NCBI GenBank assembly: GCA_023055425.1
Contig: JALGPY010000004.1
Location: forward strand, 21,227,718-21,291,717
From: Linanthus parryae
Lineage: Eukaryota; Streptophyta; Magnoliopsida; Ericales; Polemoniaceae
Reading direction: 5' to 3'
Length of the DNA stretch: 64,000 nucleotides
Part shown: piece by piece, positions 22,711 to 34,608 of the stretch
Numbering within the stretch: position 1 is the stretch's first letter
Layout: every line of letters starts with the position of its first letter
The notes under the pieces: model-generated
Seen by the model: only the letters and a program-made list of their open reading frames with translations
What the model was told of the DNA's origin: nothing
Database searches by the model: none
Position numbers and translations under genes: made by a program

Positions 22711-23439
22711 GAAAATCACAAGTTTATGTTTATAGAATTTTTAACCAATTTCTCTAGGATTTCATTAATTGGTTGTTGTTCTTGCTACTGTTGTCGTCCT
22801 GGTTCGAATCCGAATCCAATTTACTACCTCCGGGTCGAAACCTTGTAATTCCAGATCCAATTCCTCTTCTTCTTCTTCTTTCTTCTTCTTGTCCTTTTAT
22901 CCCTTTGTGTTCTTCCCCTACCTGTTCTTCAACTTCTTCTTCTTCAAAATAGGCTGAAGCTGTAGGAATAACTTCACAGTCAGTACTGCGCCGAAAATTT
23001 TTGGGAGCTGCTCTGCATCTTGGTCTTCTTGCCATCGGAGAGAGAGACGGTGGTCGGAGAAGGGTGGTGATGGTGGTCGGAGAAGGGCGGTGATGGTGGT
23101 CAGAGATGGATCGGGCAAGAGTCGGCACTCCGTCCATTTGTTTTCTGATGGTAGAATCATTAGAGGGAGAGAGAGAAAGGATAAGTTAAAAGATTTGTTT
23201 TAAGAGTTTAATTTTAGTCAATTTCATTTAAGTAATTAATTAAGTTAATCAATTTAGAATAAAAAAATAGATTTTAATATTGATGTCCATTTGCCAAACA
23301 TGTTCTAAAATCATACCTATTCAGCAAATTTCCTAGAATAGAAGGAAAGAAAGGGTATTTATAGTGGCGTAATTTCTCATCATTTTAGGGGTATTTTTGT
23401 CTTTTCACCCATCCGTTAGTGTGGTGTTAGTTTTTAACT

Positions 23440-23529
23440 CTGACAGAGGTGCAAAAGGTATTTTCCCCATAAATAAGGGGGCAAAATGTATTTTTCCCAT
23501 AAATAGAGGGTGGTTTATGTCTTTTACCC
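23440..23529 (-). repeat. Right TIR of the MULE
   Basis: Inverted copy of the left TIR, ending GTCTTTTACCC. The TSD CTGTTTTTA follows. Confidence 0.8.
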
Positions 23530-23579
23530 CTGTTTTTAATCAACTTTTATTAAACTCATGGTGTTTTTTTTTAACTCAT

Positions 23580-23935
23580 TTGGGATGTCTTTTTTTTACC
23601 TCTCTAGAAACAAAAACATTCTAAAAAACAGTTGTTTAAAAAACAGCAAATGTGATGTTTTTTTGGTGTTTATTTATACTATTAGTGCTCAAAAACATTT
23701 AAACTGTGATTAGATGAAAAAAAATATCAAATGTATGTCCGTATTGTTTGTAAAAATGATAAACAATCGAATTAACATTGAAATTTAGTGATGTTGTCAA
23801 ATGTGTTTTGATTTTGAACACTGTTTTTCAACAGATACCAAACAGTTTTTTATTATGTGTTTAAACGTGTATTTTCAGCACGTGTTTTTCCTTTGTTGTT
23901 CTTGTTTTTAAACGGATACCAAACAAGCTTTTAAA
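23580..23935. repeat. Degenerate MITE-like sequence
   Basis: The left CATTTGGGATGTC and the right reverse complement GTTTGGTATCCG resemble each other and a common plant MITE end (TTTGGTATCCGTTT, AAACAAAAAC). The TSD was not resolved. AT-rich, non-coding. Confidence 0.3.
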
Positions 23936-24857
23936 GTTAAATAGATATTGACATCTGAAAATGTGTACTCTAGTGGAAGAAAGAATAATCTCCGGAAATG
24001 TGGAGAGAACGAAGTGAATTTGCTTCTCCTAATACAGTCATACTATTTGTGGATACATTCATCTACAAGAAATCGTACTCAATGAGTTTTACAATTTTAT
24101 TACAGTGTCAAACTTTATATGTAATATATTTTCAGTTCACATATACAAACGTCGCATGGAAACTGGACCTGTCATAAACCATCATTGTTCTCAGCAAATC
24201 CCAAGCTCGTAACGTAAGTCAAACGATCATCCAAATTTGCTAAACTCGTCACCCACACCATTCGCATGAAAAGTTTGATACTTTTAGGTGAAAAAGGAAG
24301 AAAAGAGAGCAGGCCTACCTACTTCATTCAGTCATGTAAACACGTTTCTTGCTCTTCGGAAACTCATATATTGGAATCTTTAGTAGATTGCATTTCGTTT
24401 TCAGAGGAAACAGAGTATATTTTTGGGCTCTACCAATTTCATGGAAAATTCTATCTATCACCTGAGGAACATGAGAAAAGAGTTAAGCGTGGATTCACCC
24501 TATATGTCTCTTAATTAGCTCAAAGCCTCCAACAATCATTAACTTTCAACAGTCTTATACTACTAAGATGTGAGCTCATAAACGATGTTTTTTATTTTAT
24601 TTTTTTAGGATAAAGCCGATGTTTAACTTTGACACATTTAGTATCACCATAGGAATGGGTAGGGTATATTTGCACAATATCTAAGCTATCTCGTTGAACC
24701 TAATTCTTGTTTTTCTAATCACCCAATTCTCTTGTGACTGTGCAATCCAGTGAAGTAAAGTTGCACATCCATTCTCCTTGATAAACTCGGCACTTGCTCT
24801 TTGTTAAAATATGAATAAATGACTTTATTGCTATAGGCCCAAATAAGAAAGCTTAGG
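23936..24857. other. AT-rich intergenic sequence
   Basis: No gene supported. An 82-codon frame at 24266-24514 has no recognisable motif, and nothing around it suggests a gene. Confidence 0.5.
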
Positions 24858-25095
24858 TTAGATCATCTCCCATAATTGATCTGATTCTATATTTGATGAT
24901 AAATTTAGTGTTTTAGACTTCTCACAGCAAATCACCCGTTCGACAAATCAACAAAAAAAATTGAGTTATAGTGTGGACCTCCCACAGTTGCTGACAAGAA
25001 AAACACCAAATCATAAAATCTTATATTTGGTTTAGGTTTTGTGAAATGGTGAAGTGCATTTTCAGTAATTGCATCAAACCCATATCACAAATTCC

Positions 25096-25122
25096 TTTTT
25101 TTTTTTTTTTTTTTTTTTTTTT
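25096..25122 (+). repeat. Homopolymer T27
   Basis: Uninterrupted run of 27 T; its length may be unreliable in an assembly. Confidence 0.9.
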
Positions 25123-25842
25123 CTCATCAACTTTAATGGAAAATAAAATGTGATGGAATACGCACCAGATTTTTTATTAGTGTTTTGGTTGTGTACTTAG
25201 TCTATTTTTATATAATTAGAGGCATATTATCTTGTTTTTGTAAATAACTGGTGTTATAGAAATATTTTAGGTTGAAAATTATGTAACAATGTAAATTAGT
25301 AAATTTCATTTATTAATATCTAATATTAGAAGTGTATTTTTAAAATTATTTAATATTACATTAGCTTATTTAAATTATTTAATTGTTAAAGAAAAGTACA
25401 GTAACTAACATAAGCAAATATTACGTCGATAAAAATGTAAAACATTTTAGGAACAGTTATTACTTATTAGAATACAAAACATAAACAAGAGCAAGATACT
25501 AATTACAAATTTAAATAAATGAGAACGGATCACCCTAGAAATACAGGAAAATACAATATAAAATTATAAACCATTTAATAAAATACAAGGTTAGTAAAAA
25601 CAAATAACATATCGCACAGGTGACATAGCAAAATATAATCAACAACATCAAATTAAAAACGTAACCATCTGGTCATTATTGCTACGAGATTTCCGGACGT
25701 ACGCGTCAGCAGTGGCGGAGCCAGGATTTCATCGAAGGGGGGCACAATTCGGCTAGCAGGAGAGCCACTATTTGTACTCTTATTTTAAGTATCTACAAAG
25801 AAATTATACGTTACCTGTTTTTTTTTGGTCCATACACTATAA

Positions 25843-25912
25843 GCCTTCTGGCTTAGTTGGTATTGCTCTACTGTATTGACTTTGGGAACCCAAGTTCGAT
25901 TCTCATCGGGCT
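25843..25912 (+). other. tRNA-like module (A and B boxes), plus strand
   Basis: A-box-like TGGCTTAGTTGGT at 25849-25861 and B-box-like GTTCGATTC at 25894-25902, spaced as in a tRNA gene. It does not fold into a convincing functional tRNA by eye; more likely a tRNA-derived pseudogene or a SINE head. Confidence 0.45.
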
Positions 25913-25965
25913 CATTTCAAGTTTTTTTGCCTTTTAATTGGAAAAAAAAATTAAATGCGCGCATG

Positions 25966-26024
25966 GGAGAATCGAACCCGCGCCACTGGAGTGTTAAGCC
26001 GGTTGTTTTACCAACTCCGCTGGG
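25966..26024 (-). other. tRNA-like module (A and B boxes), minus strand
   Basis: On the minus strand, CAGCGGAGTTGGTAAAAC (A-box region, 26022-26005) precedes GGGTTCGATTC (B-box, 25979-25969). It faces the plus-strand module across about 55 bp. Confidence 0.45.
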
Positions 26025-27308
26025 GGCAATGATCAAATCAAGGGGGGCACGTTTTTATTTGTACAGAAGAATTGTTAATTTTTTTTTATCAAATTAGGGT
26101 TATCTAGTGTTTTCGGATAAATTTTGGGGGGGCACGTGCCCCTCCGTGCCCCTACATGGCTCCGCCCCTGCGCGTCAGCATTGCTTCCTCCACTCACCTT
26201 GCACGAAAGATTAAGTTTTGAGCTACTCTGGACATAGTTATCGCGCTAGCAAGTGCTTGTTGCATACGAGTCCGGTATTATTGACTTATCGGTGTAAGAT
26301 TACTCATAGTTATGAAATCATGTTCATTTTGCTATTATTTTTGTTCGTATCTTTAAGTTGAACTTCGTTTTTCATAGCAGTTTTTAATTGCCTGATGCTT
26401 ACAAGCAAATCTGCAGGGTCTTCCTTTCTTTGTTGGAGATAAACAAAGTCAGCTTGTTTTCTCAAAAGCTAGTTGTTTCTGGCAGCTTTAATCATCATTT
26501 CTTGCCACATTGGGTCCTTTTATTTGTCTAAATCTTCTTCTCAATTTGATCCCTATTGTTGCGGGTGTTATACTCGGTGCATTAAAATCATTGGATAATT
26601 GTGTTCCATCATAGAGAGGGCGAGTCATTTACGTGCGTTGGTTCAGCCTATTTCACATGAAATTTCGGTATATTTCAATCATGATGAACTTAAATGTTGA
26701 TACGTCGATATTTTACTAGTATAATTCTTTGCCTCTTGAAACTGAATGTATGAACATATAAATGCCTAACTAGAATAAATATAAGTTACTTTAATTAAAT
26801 TTTAATACTATCTACTAGTGAAGTATCAATTTACTATTCCCTCAAAAAAAATTATAAATTTACTACGCTCACGGCATTACCACCACTCCGATTGCGAGGT
26901 CTGAAATAAGGTGCATGCTGATCTTATTGTGTTTGTTTGAACAATGGTACTTTAGTCATTTTGTAATTTCATCTATTATTATTTTGAATATGAAATCAAC
27001 TTTTATATGAAGTTATAAAACTCGTGATATGATGATAAATTTGGTGATTTGGTATGTGAGGCCAAAAACAATATTATCCCAATTTGATGAAAATGTGAAT
27101 TAATACTATTATTAACCTGTTTGTTGTAAAATGACTAAAGTATAATTATTTGTTGTGAAAGTTGTGGGAGACCAAAAACACATTTTTTACTAAGTACGGT
27201 GAAGTGGTGAATTTGAGGGCCACTGTGGAAGGTCAAATCATTTTTTCTCCAAATATTTGATAATAATTGTGGTGCAAAATTTGATAATAATTGTGGGATA
27301 TGCTCTTA

Positions 27309-27689
27309 GTTTCTCATAATAAGTATTCTTTCAATCTCATTGTTTTGTTTGATTTTCCACAAAAAACGAAGGCACCCAAAAGGTCGTTAAAAAGATTTTG
27401 CAGTTTCAATTATTACTCTCTCTATCATGCAACAGAAATCACTTTTCTACTTTAGGATGTCCCAAAATAATTGTCCACTTTTATTTATTTATGTTAAAAA
27501 ATGAATAATTGAGAATAATGTCCAACAAAAATCTAGTTGTATTGAAAATAAAAGAAAATGATGGAGAATTGTGTCAATATCGTCACAAAATATGATTATA
27601 ACTGCAATTAATGCATGTCCCCTCAGATAGTTGGAATATCAGATATTATAAGAATAAAAGTAAATATTTAATGAAATTACTAGTGGTAA
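27309..27689. other. Intergenic, possible Stowaway remnant
   Basis: No gene. GTCCCAAAATAATTGTCCAC at 27459-27478 resembles the subterminal part of Stowaway-type MITEs, but no opposite end was found. Confidence 0.3.
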
Positions 27690-29388
27690 AATTTGTTTTA
27701 TTTTCAAAATGAGACACAATATGGGACAAGTCAAATGACAGTTCAAAGCGAGGATCCTTGGCCAGTGGTGATGATTGTTAAGAAGATGGTAAGTACTGAA
27801 ATGAATGCTCAATTGACGAAGGAGGTAACTGACGAAGAAATTAGGGAGGCATGCATTTCTCTTAATTTAGATAAAGCACCTGGTTACGATGGGTTTACAG
27901 CCAGATTTTGCCAGCACTATTGGGATATCATTTGAAATGATGTTTGTGAAGCTGTGAAAGATTTCTTCAGATGAGGAAAGCTTTTGAGAAGCATGAACAT
28001 CACTCATATCACCTTAATCCCTAAGGTACACTCCGCTCTCTATGTGAAAGACTTTAGGCCTATTAGCCTATGTACTACTTTGTACAAAATTTTGTCTAAA
28101 ACTTTGGCTAATAGGCTGAAAATTGTTAATGGCTCTTTGGTGTCAGAAAACCAGAGTGCATTTGTGACCAAATGACTGATTTCTGATAATATATTAATTT
28201 CTCAAGAAATAATGCACTGGATTAAAAACAAAATAAATGGGAAGGATGGTTGGATGGCCCTTAAACTTTACATGCTGAAAGCATTTGATAGAGTAAGGTG
28301 GGACTATTTGGAGATGGTGATGAGAAGAATGGGTTTTAGTAACATATGGGTCAACTGGATTATGGAGTGCATTAGATCTATGAGTTTCAAGCTCAATGTG
28401 AATGGAGATCTCATATCCTTTATAAAACCTCAAAGAGGGATCAGGCAAGGAGATCCCCTCTCTCCGTACTTATTTGTTTTATGTACCGAATGGTTGACAG
28501 CTCAACTTAATTATTTTGAATCTAGAAAGTGGTTTTCAGGGATTAAAACTGCAAAATCCTGTCCCTCTGTAAATCACTTACTTTTTGCTGACGACTATTC
28601 TTTTTTGCAAGGCAACTGTGGCAGATTGCAGTGCAGTAAACAAAGTACTTCATCTTTATGAAAGAGCTTGAGGACAAATCGTTAACAGGGATAAGTCAAA
28701 CTGCATTTTCAGCCCCAACACAAGTAAGCTGCTTAAAAACTTCCTCCAACACTTTCTGAGAATTAATAAAGATTTGAAAGGCTGCAACTATCTGGGCTTA
28801 CCTGCTATAATTGGAAGATCGAAGGTGAAAACTTTAAATTTCATCAAGGAGAGGATTAAATCAAGATTGCTGGGGTGGAAGGATCCTTTTTAAATTCATC
28901 TGAAGAGAAGTTTTGATTAAATCAGTTTTATCATCATTGCCTCCTTATGCAATGTCTTGTTTTGCCTTTCCTAAAGCAGTTTGTGATGATTTAACCTTCC
29001 TCATCCCCCAATTTCTTCTGGGGAGGGAAGGACGCTAATGATAAAAAGATGCATTGGAAGGAATGGAGTCATCTTTGCAAAGAAAAATCAAATGGGGGGG
29101 GGGTTACGTTCAAGGATTTTCATCTTTTTAACCTCTCTCTCCTCGCTAAACAAGCTTGGAGAATCATGAATGGTAAGCCCTCGTTGTTCAAAAAATGTTC
29201 ATAGGAAATGTTTTCAATAATTGTAGCTTTTGGAATGCAAAATTCCCCCAAGGATGTTCATGGGCGTGGAGGAGTATTATTAAGGGCAGAAATGTCATTA
29301 AGCAGGGCTTTAGATGGTCTTTGGGTAATGGAACACTGATAAAGATTTGGGATGATCCTTGGATTCCCAGAGATAGCTTTAGATGGTC
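27690..29388 (+). pseudogene. LINE (L1-type) ORF2 remnant
   Basis: In order: a pre-RT block (VTDEEIREAC...KAPGYDGF) near 27830-27900, ITLIPKV and FRPISLC near 28005-28070, LKAFDRVRWDY near 28270, and GIRQGDPLSPYLF near 28436-28475. The catalytic FADD follows near 28585, then the C-terminal NGTLIKIWDDPWIP near 29325-29370. These are reverse transcriptase and post-RT signatures of plant L1 LINEs. Stops and frameshifts occur throughout. Endonuclease and ORF1 are missing at the 5' side. At 29389 it meets the copia A LTR, so no 3' tail survives. Confidence 0.8.
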
Positions 29389-30645
29389 TATGGTTGATCC
29401 ACGCCTAGAGTTGATCCTAGAATCTCCCAAGTCCTTGGTGCTAGCCCAGAAGACGAAGAGGAAGAAGAATCACGCAAAACGAGACCCAAAAGGAAGGTCT
29501 CGGCCTCCTTTGTGGCCGACGGGATGGGCGGCGGCAAGAGGGGCGGTCGGCTCCTCTTGTTGCTTGCTCTCTCTCCTTTTGTTCTCTCCCACTCTTTGTT
29601 ATGTTCAATAATGAGCATATGTTTTGGGAAGGAAGGAAGGAAGGTCCTTTATATAGTCCAACAACTCCTTGCCAACTACCTAAAGGACTTATTCTAGTCC
29701 TACTAGAATTCAATTTAGTCCCTTCCTTGCAAATTAGTCCCTACTAAGTTTGCAAGGTTTTGCAAAGTGATCCTTCTAATTAATTAATCCAATTAATTAA
29801 TTCCCAAATCTAGTTCAACTCTATGTAGCGTGTGACCCCATAGGTTCTATCTAGTTGATAGCAACTATTTGCTAATATGGAGCGGTTTCTAGCAAAACAT
29901 CCATTCTAGCCAACTAATAGAATAGTCATCTTGACAACCTTTGTACAAGTAATTGTCTCATCCCTTTGTCTCTATATCCGGATTGAACGCGATACATACA
30001 AGTCACACTCGTATATTCAATCCATAGTTTCTCGATCCATGGAATAGCCTTATTCGTGCAAATAACATCAATATCCCATATTGATTTATTTGAGTCTGGC
30101 CAGACATTCTATAAGCACTATCCCTCGAGTGGCCTAGGATATTTGCTCCCGTTATGTGGGAGGGACAAATTCTATCTACGTCCACTATGATCTCTAAGCT
30201 TGCTTCTTATTGTATCCAGTACGCCTTTATAACTACCCAGTTACGGTGTAGCGTTTAACACTACCAAAATCACAATAATCCACAACTAGAATATCTAGTG
30301 ACTTCAAGTCTAAGGATGACAATACCATTGTACCGCGAGAAGCGCTTGTGACTCAACATAACGTGTATGTAGCCTTCTCGGAGATGGGTCAATCCAGTGC
30401 AACATTACCCCTAATGCACACCTATGTGTTGGATCGTGATATCTCCATATCAATCCAACCCCTTACTAGTCTATAGATGATTGTCCCATTAATCATTATA
30501 CTGGACTAGGGATATTTAAGATAAACAACATAATTGTAAATCTAAGGACTTCATTATATTAAATATCTAATAAATAATAAATGAATTTCTAGCCACAAAT
30601 AAATTCATACTAAACTAGATTGCCTCTAGTGCATCTATTCCAACA
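29389..30645 (-). repeat. 3' LTR of copia A, truncated
   Basis: It matches 36445-37702 with a few percent difference but lacks about 162 bp at its left (the U5 end for this minus-strand element). It ends CTATTCCAACA at 30645. LINE sequence abuts at 29389, so there is no TSD. Confidence 0.85.
29647..29656 (-). promoter_or_regulatory. LTR TATA box, copia A 3' LTR
   Basis: CTATATAAAG on the minus strand, followed downstream by a CCTTCC-repeat initiator-like tract. Confidence 0.45.
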
Positions 30646-30658
30646 GTCTCCCACTTGC
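30646..30658 (-). other. Polypurine tract of copia A
   Basis: The minus strand reads GCAAGTGGGAGAC directly before TGTTGGAATAG of the LTR. The same tract precedes the copia C LTR at 41556. Confidence 0.65.
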
Positions 30659-30659
30659 A

Positions 30660-33600
30660 CTAGAGCCAATCTGGCGCATCTCGTATGCCCATACTCCTAG
30701 TGTGTCCTTCATGCTTCCACTGCGTGAGCGGCTTTGTAAGCGGGTCTGACAGATTCTCATATGTAGGAATCTTGCATATCCGAACGTCTCCTCTATCGAT
30801 AATATCTCGAATCAGATGAAACTTCCTGAGCACGTGCTTGGACTTCTAGTGCGATCTTGGTTCCTTTGATTGCGCGATCGCCCCAGTGTTGTCACAAAAC
30901 AACTCGACTGGATCCGCAATGCTAGGGACCACACCCAGTTCAGAAACAAAGTTTCTGATCCAAACAGCTTCCTTTGCTGCGCCATTTGCAGCAATGTACT
31001 CAGCCTCTGTTGTAGAATCAGCTACCGTCTCTTGCTTGGAACTCTTCCAGCTCACCGCTGGTTGATTCAGGCAAAACACATATCCCGACTGTGATCTAAA
31101 GTCATCTATGTCAGTTTGGAAGCTTGCATCAGTGTAACCCCTTACACGCAACTCTTCCTCACCGCCAAATATCAAGAAAGCCTCCTTAGTTCTTCTCAAG
31201 TACTTTAGGATATTCTTGACTGCAATCCAGTGACTCTCACCCGGATTGTATTGGTATCTTCTTGTCATACTCAAGGCATATGACACATCTGGTCTAGTAC
31301 ATAACATGGCGTACATGATAGATCCTATGGCCGAGGCATAGGGAATTCTACTCATGCGTTCCTTCTCAATCTCATTGGAAGCACAACCACTCTTTGAAAG
31401 AGTGATTCCATGTGACATGGGCAAGAATCCCATCTTGGAATCTTGCATGTTGAACCGTTTCAACACTTTGTTAATATATGTACTTTGACTTAGGCCTAGC
31501 AACCTCTTAGATCTATCTCTATAGATCTTTATACCGAGTATGTAGGCTGCTTCCCCTAAGTCCTTCATTGAGAAACACTTCCCTAGCCAATCTTTAACAG
31601 ATTGTAGCATGGGAACGTTGTTTCCAATGAGTAGTATGTCATCTACATACAAGACCAGAAAAGCTACAGAGCTCCCACTAACCTTCTTGTAGACACAAGA
31701 CTCATCTTCGTTTATGATGAAGCCAAACTCTTTGACCACTTCATCAAAACGTCGATTCCAACTCCTAAAAGCTTGCTTCAATCCATAAATGGATCGTTGT
31801 AGCTTACAGACTTTGTTGGCTTGCTTTGGATCCTCAAAACCCTCCGGCTGTATCATATACACGTCCTCGAGGAGATTCCCACAAAGGAATGTTGTTTTGA
31901 CATCCATCTGTCTAATCTCATAGTCGTGGTATGCTGCAATCCCAAGTAGGATTCGGATGGATTTGGTCGTAGCGACTGGTGAAAAGGTTTCATCATAGTC
32001 AATACCATGAATCTGTCTGAATCCTTTAGCCACCAATCGGCCCTTATAGGTAATCACATTACCATCCATGTCGATCTTCTTCTTGAAGACCCACTTGCAC
32101 CCTATGGGCCGCGCCCCATCGGGTGGTTCCACCAAAGTCCATACTTTGTTGGTATACATGGATTCCATCTCGGATCTCATGGCTTCTAGCCATTTCTGAG
32201 CGTATGAGCCTTTCACGGCCTCCTCATAGGTAGTAGGCTCATCATCTATGAGCATTGTGTCACCGGAATCGGTCACGAGAAGTCCATACCTCTCGGGTTC
32301 CTGGCGCACTCTACTAGATCTACGAAACTCTTGTGTTACCTGAACAGGTTGTTCCACAAACTGCTTGTGGTTCCTATTCATGTTCCATAATCGGTTCAGT
32401 GATTTGTGGTTCTTGAACCTCTTCAAGTTCTACATTCCTCCCACTTGCTTCTTTAGAGACAAACTCTCTTTCTAGAAACACGCCGGTCCGAGCAACAAAC
32501 ACTTTGTTCTCGGTTGGATTGTAGAAGTAGTATCCCTTAGTGTCCTTAGGGTACCCCACAAATTTACACTTATCCGATTTCGGCCCTAGCTTGTCTGATT
32601 GTAAAAGTTTTACATAGACATTGCAGCCCCAAATTCTCATGAACGACAGTGTGGGACGCCTCCCACCCCACATCTCATATGGTGTCTTCATGACTAATTT
32701 AGATGGATCACGGTTAATGGTGAAAGCTGCACTTAATAGAGCGTAGCCCCAAAATGATAATGGAAGATTAGTTTGACACATCATAGATCGAACATCCAAT
32801 AGGGTTCGATTCCTCCTCTCGGACACGCCATTCCATTGTGGCGTTCCGGGTGGAGTGAGTTGGGACACGATCCCACACTCTCTAAGATAGTCGTGAAACT
32901 CTTGGCTTAAGTATTTTCCTCCACGATCCGATCGTAGAGCCTTGATACTTTTGCCAAGTTGCTTCTCTACTTCATTCTTGAATTCTTTGAACACTTCAAA
33001 GGATTCAGATTTTGCCCTCATAAGGTACACAAATCCATATCTACTGTAATCATCGGTAAATGTAATGAAGTAGACATAACCACCCCTGGCAGGCGTGGCA
33101 AATGGCCCACACACATCAGTATGTATGAGCGCCAATTGCTCACTAGTCCTCTCACCTTTCTTATTGAAAGGGGACTTTGTCATTTTTCCCAATAAACAAG
33201 CCTCACATGTCTCATATGATTCAAAATCAAATGAGTCTAGCCATCCATCCTTATGGAGTCTAGATACACGTTTCTCGTTTATGTGGCCTAAAAGACAGTG
33301 CCATAAATAAGCAGGATTTAAATCATTTATTTTAATCTGCTTGGTATTAATGTTGTAGACAGGATTGCTTAGATCAAGGACATAAAGTCCATTAAATAAT
33401 TGCGCACTAAAATAGTGAATATTATTTAAATAAAAGGAACAACAATTGTTCTTTATTGAAATAATAAAACCATCCTTGTCCAAACAAGAAATAGAAATTA
33501 TGTTTCTGCTCATAGCAGGCACAAAATAGCAATTATTTAATTCTAAAACTAATCCTGAAGGCAGAGATAGCTCGCACACACCCATGGCCAACGCAGCAAC

Positions 33601-34608
33601 CTTTGCTCCATTCCCAACGCGCAGATCTACCTCTCCTTTAGCCAATCTTCTACTTCTCTTTAGATCCTGCATATTTCGAAAAATATGAGATCCACATCCT
33701 GTATCTAATACCCATGATGTAGAGACAGTTAAATTGACATCCACAACAAAAATACCTGGTGGTGGTGGAATCAATATTCCAAGCCTCTTGTCCTCCAGAT
33801 ATTTTGGGCAGTTCCTCCTCCAGTGTCCAGGCTGACTGCAGTAGTGACAGTCACCTTTAGTCACACCTTTGGCAATGCCACCAACAGGCTTTAGGGCAGA
33901 TTCCTTGGTCTTGGCAACTGACTTTCCTTTGACCTTGGAGGATGAGGCAAACCTTTTGCCCTTTCCTTTCTGCACCATCATAATGGCCTTGCCCTTACCT
34001 TTGTTGATGCTCTGTTCAGCTGTCCTCAACATATTGAGTAAATCTGGCAGTGGTTTCACGATCTCGTTCATGTTATAGTTCATGATGAACTATCCATAAC
34101 TCTCGGGCAACGATTGCAACACGAGATCGGTTGCCAACTCTTGGCCGACCGGGAACCCTAGTCGGGCGAGATTCTCCAAGTACCCGATCATACGGAGTAC
34201 ATGGGGTCCCACCGGGTTCCCTTCTGCCAGATGACACTTGAACAGTGCCTTAGAAACCTCATACCTCTCTACCCTCGCCTGCTCTTGGAAGAGCTGCTTC
34301 AGATGCTCGATCATATCGACGACATTCATGTTTTCGTGTTGCTTCTGAAGCTCAGAAGTCATGGTGCATAGCATAAGGCAGGCCGCATCATTAGCGTCAT
34401 CAACACGCTTTTGATACGCCTTTAGGGAAGCAGGTGTTTGGTTCTCTGGACCTTCTGGAACATGCTCCTCTATTGCGTACAGTTTCTTCTCCTGCTTGAG
34501 AACAATTCTCAAGTTTCTGTACCAATCAAGAAAGTTGGTTCCAGAGAGCTTGTCCTTCTCAAGGACAGATCGTAGGGAATGTTGTGAACTCGGTGAGTTG
34601 TTTGCCAT
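30660..34608 (-). pseudogene. Copia A gag-pol polyprotein, nearly intact, three lesions
   Basis: Start at 34608 (MANNSPSS). Gag spans 34608-34090. A TAG at 34090-34092 replaces a Gln that copia C keeps (ESYGQF). The frame then continues through a CCHC knuckle (CHYCSQPGHWRRNC), protease with WVLDTGCGSH, GAG-pre-integrase (HCLLGHINEKR) and integrase (HTDVCGPF, LRSDRGGKYL, WNGVSERRNRT) to 32374. Near 32380-32400 a single frameshift moves to the RT-RNase H frame: KWVFKKKI, RQMDVKTTFL, catalytic LYVDDILL, and RNase H with ADSTTEAEY and FCDNTGA. A TAG at 30846-30848 again sits where C has a Gln (YQKSKH). The natural stop is at 30660, about 1,316 codons in all. It belongs to the same family as C and D and is the best preserved copy. 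Confidence 0.85.

Larger units (their letters stand above)
17822..23529. mobile_element. Mutator-like element (MULE), non-autonomous, 5.7 kb
   Basis: Terminal inverted repeats of about 90 bp (17822-17911 and 23440-23529) match at about 92%. The element is flanked by the 9-bp duplication CTGTTTTTA (17813-17821 and 23530-23538), the Mutator signature. No MURA transposase was found. The interior holds low-complexity stretches, unrecognised unique sequence that could be captured DNA (for example 18470-18800, 19200-19800, 21600-22160), TTCGA-rich clusters and gypsy debris. A (GGTGGTCGGAGAAGGG)-like duplication lies at 23050-23110. It would need transposase from elsewhere. Confidence 0.8.
25710..26170. 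mobile_element. hAT MITE (CAGNGGCGGAGCCA family), 461 bp
   Basis: The TIRs are CAGTGGCGGAGCCA at the left and, in reverse complement, CAGGGGCGGAGCCATG at the right. The 8-bp duplication CGCGTCAG (25702-25709 and 26171-26178) is diagnostic for hAT. No ORF of its own. It carries two tRNA-like promoter modules facing each other. Confidence 0.85.
24861..27305. mobile_element. Harbinger-like non-autonomous element, 2.4 kb
   Basis: The ends are inverted and imperfect: GATCATCTCCCATAATTGAT at the left and, in reverse complement, GAGCATATCCCACAATTATT at the right. TTA flanks both sides (24858-24860, 27306-27308), the usual PIF/Harbinger target. Subterminal stretches also resemble each other in inverted order. 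The interior is AT-rich, without a transposase, and hosts a hAT MITE. Confidence 0.45.

Noticed and set aside
24266..24514. 82-codon ORF in intergenic sequence
   Set aside because: No domain, no UTR-like context, length expected by chance in this composition.
25843..25912. Functional tRNA gene
   Set aside because: A and B boxes exist but acceptor and anticodon stems are not convincing; kept as tRNA-like only.
27440..27690. Complete Stowaway MITE
   Set aside because: Only one subterminal motif found; no opposite TIR or TA duplication.
29512..29697. Small plus-strand ORF with a hydrophobic stretch in the copia A LTR (repeated at 36568)
   Set aside because: Antisense to the element, within the LTR, not kept in copia C or D.
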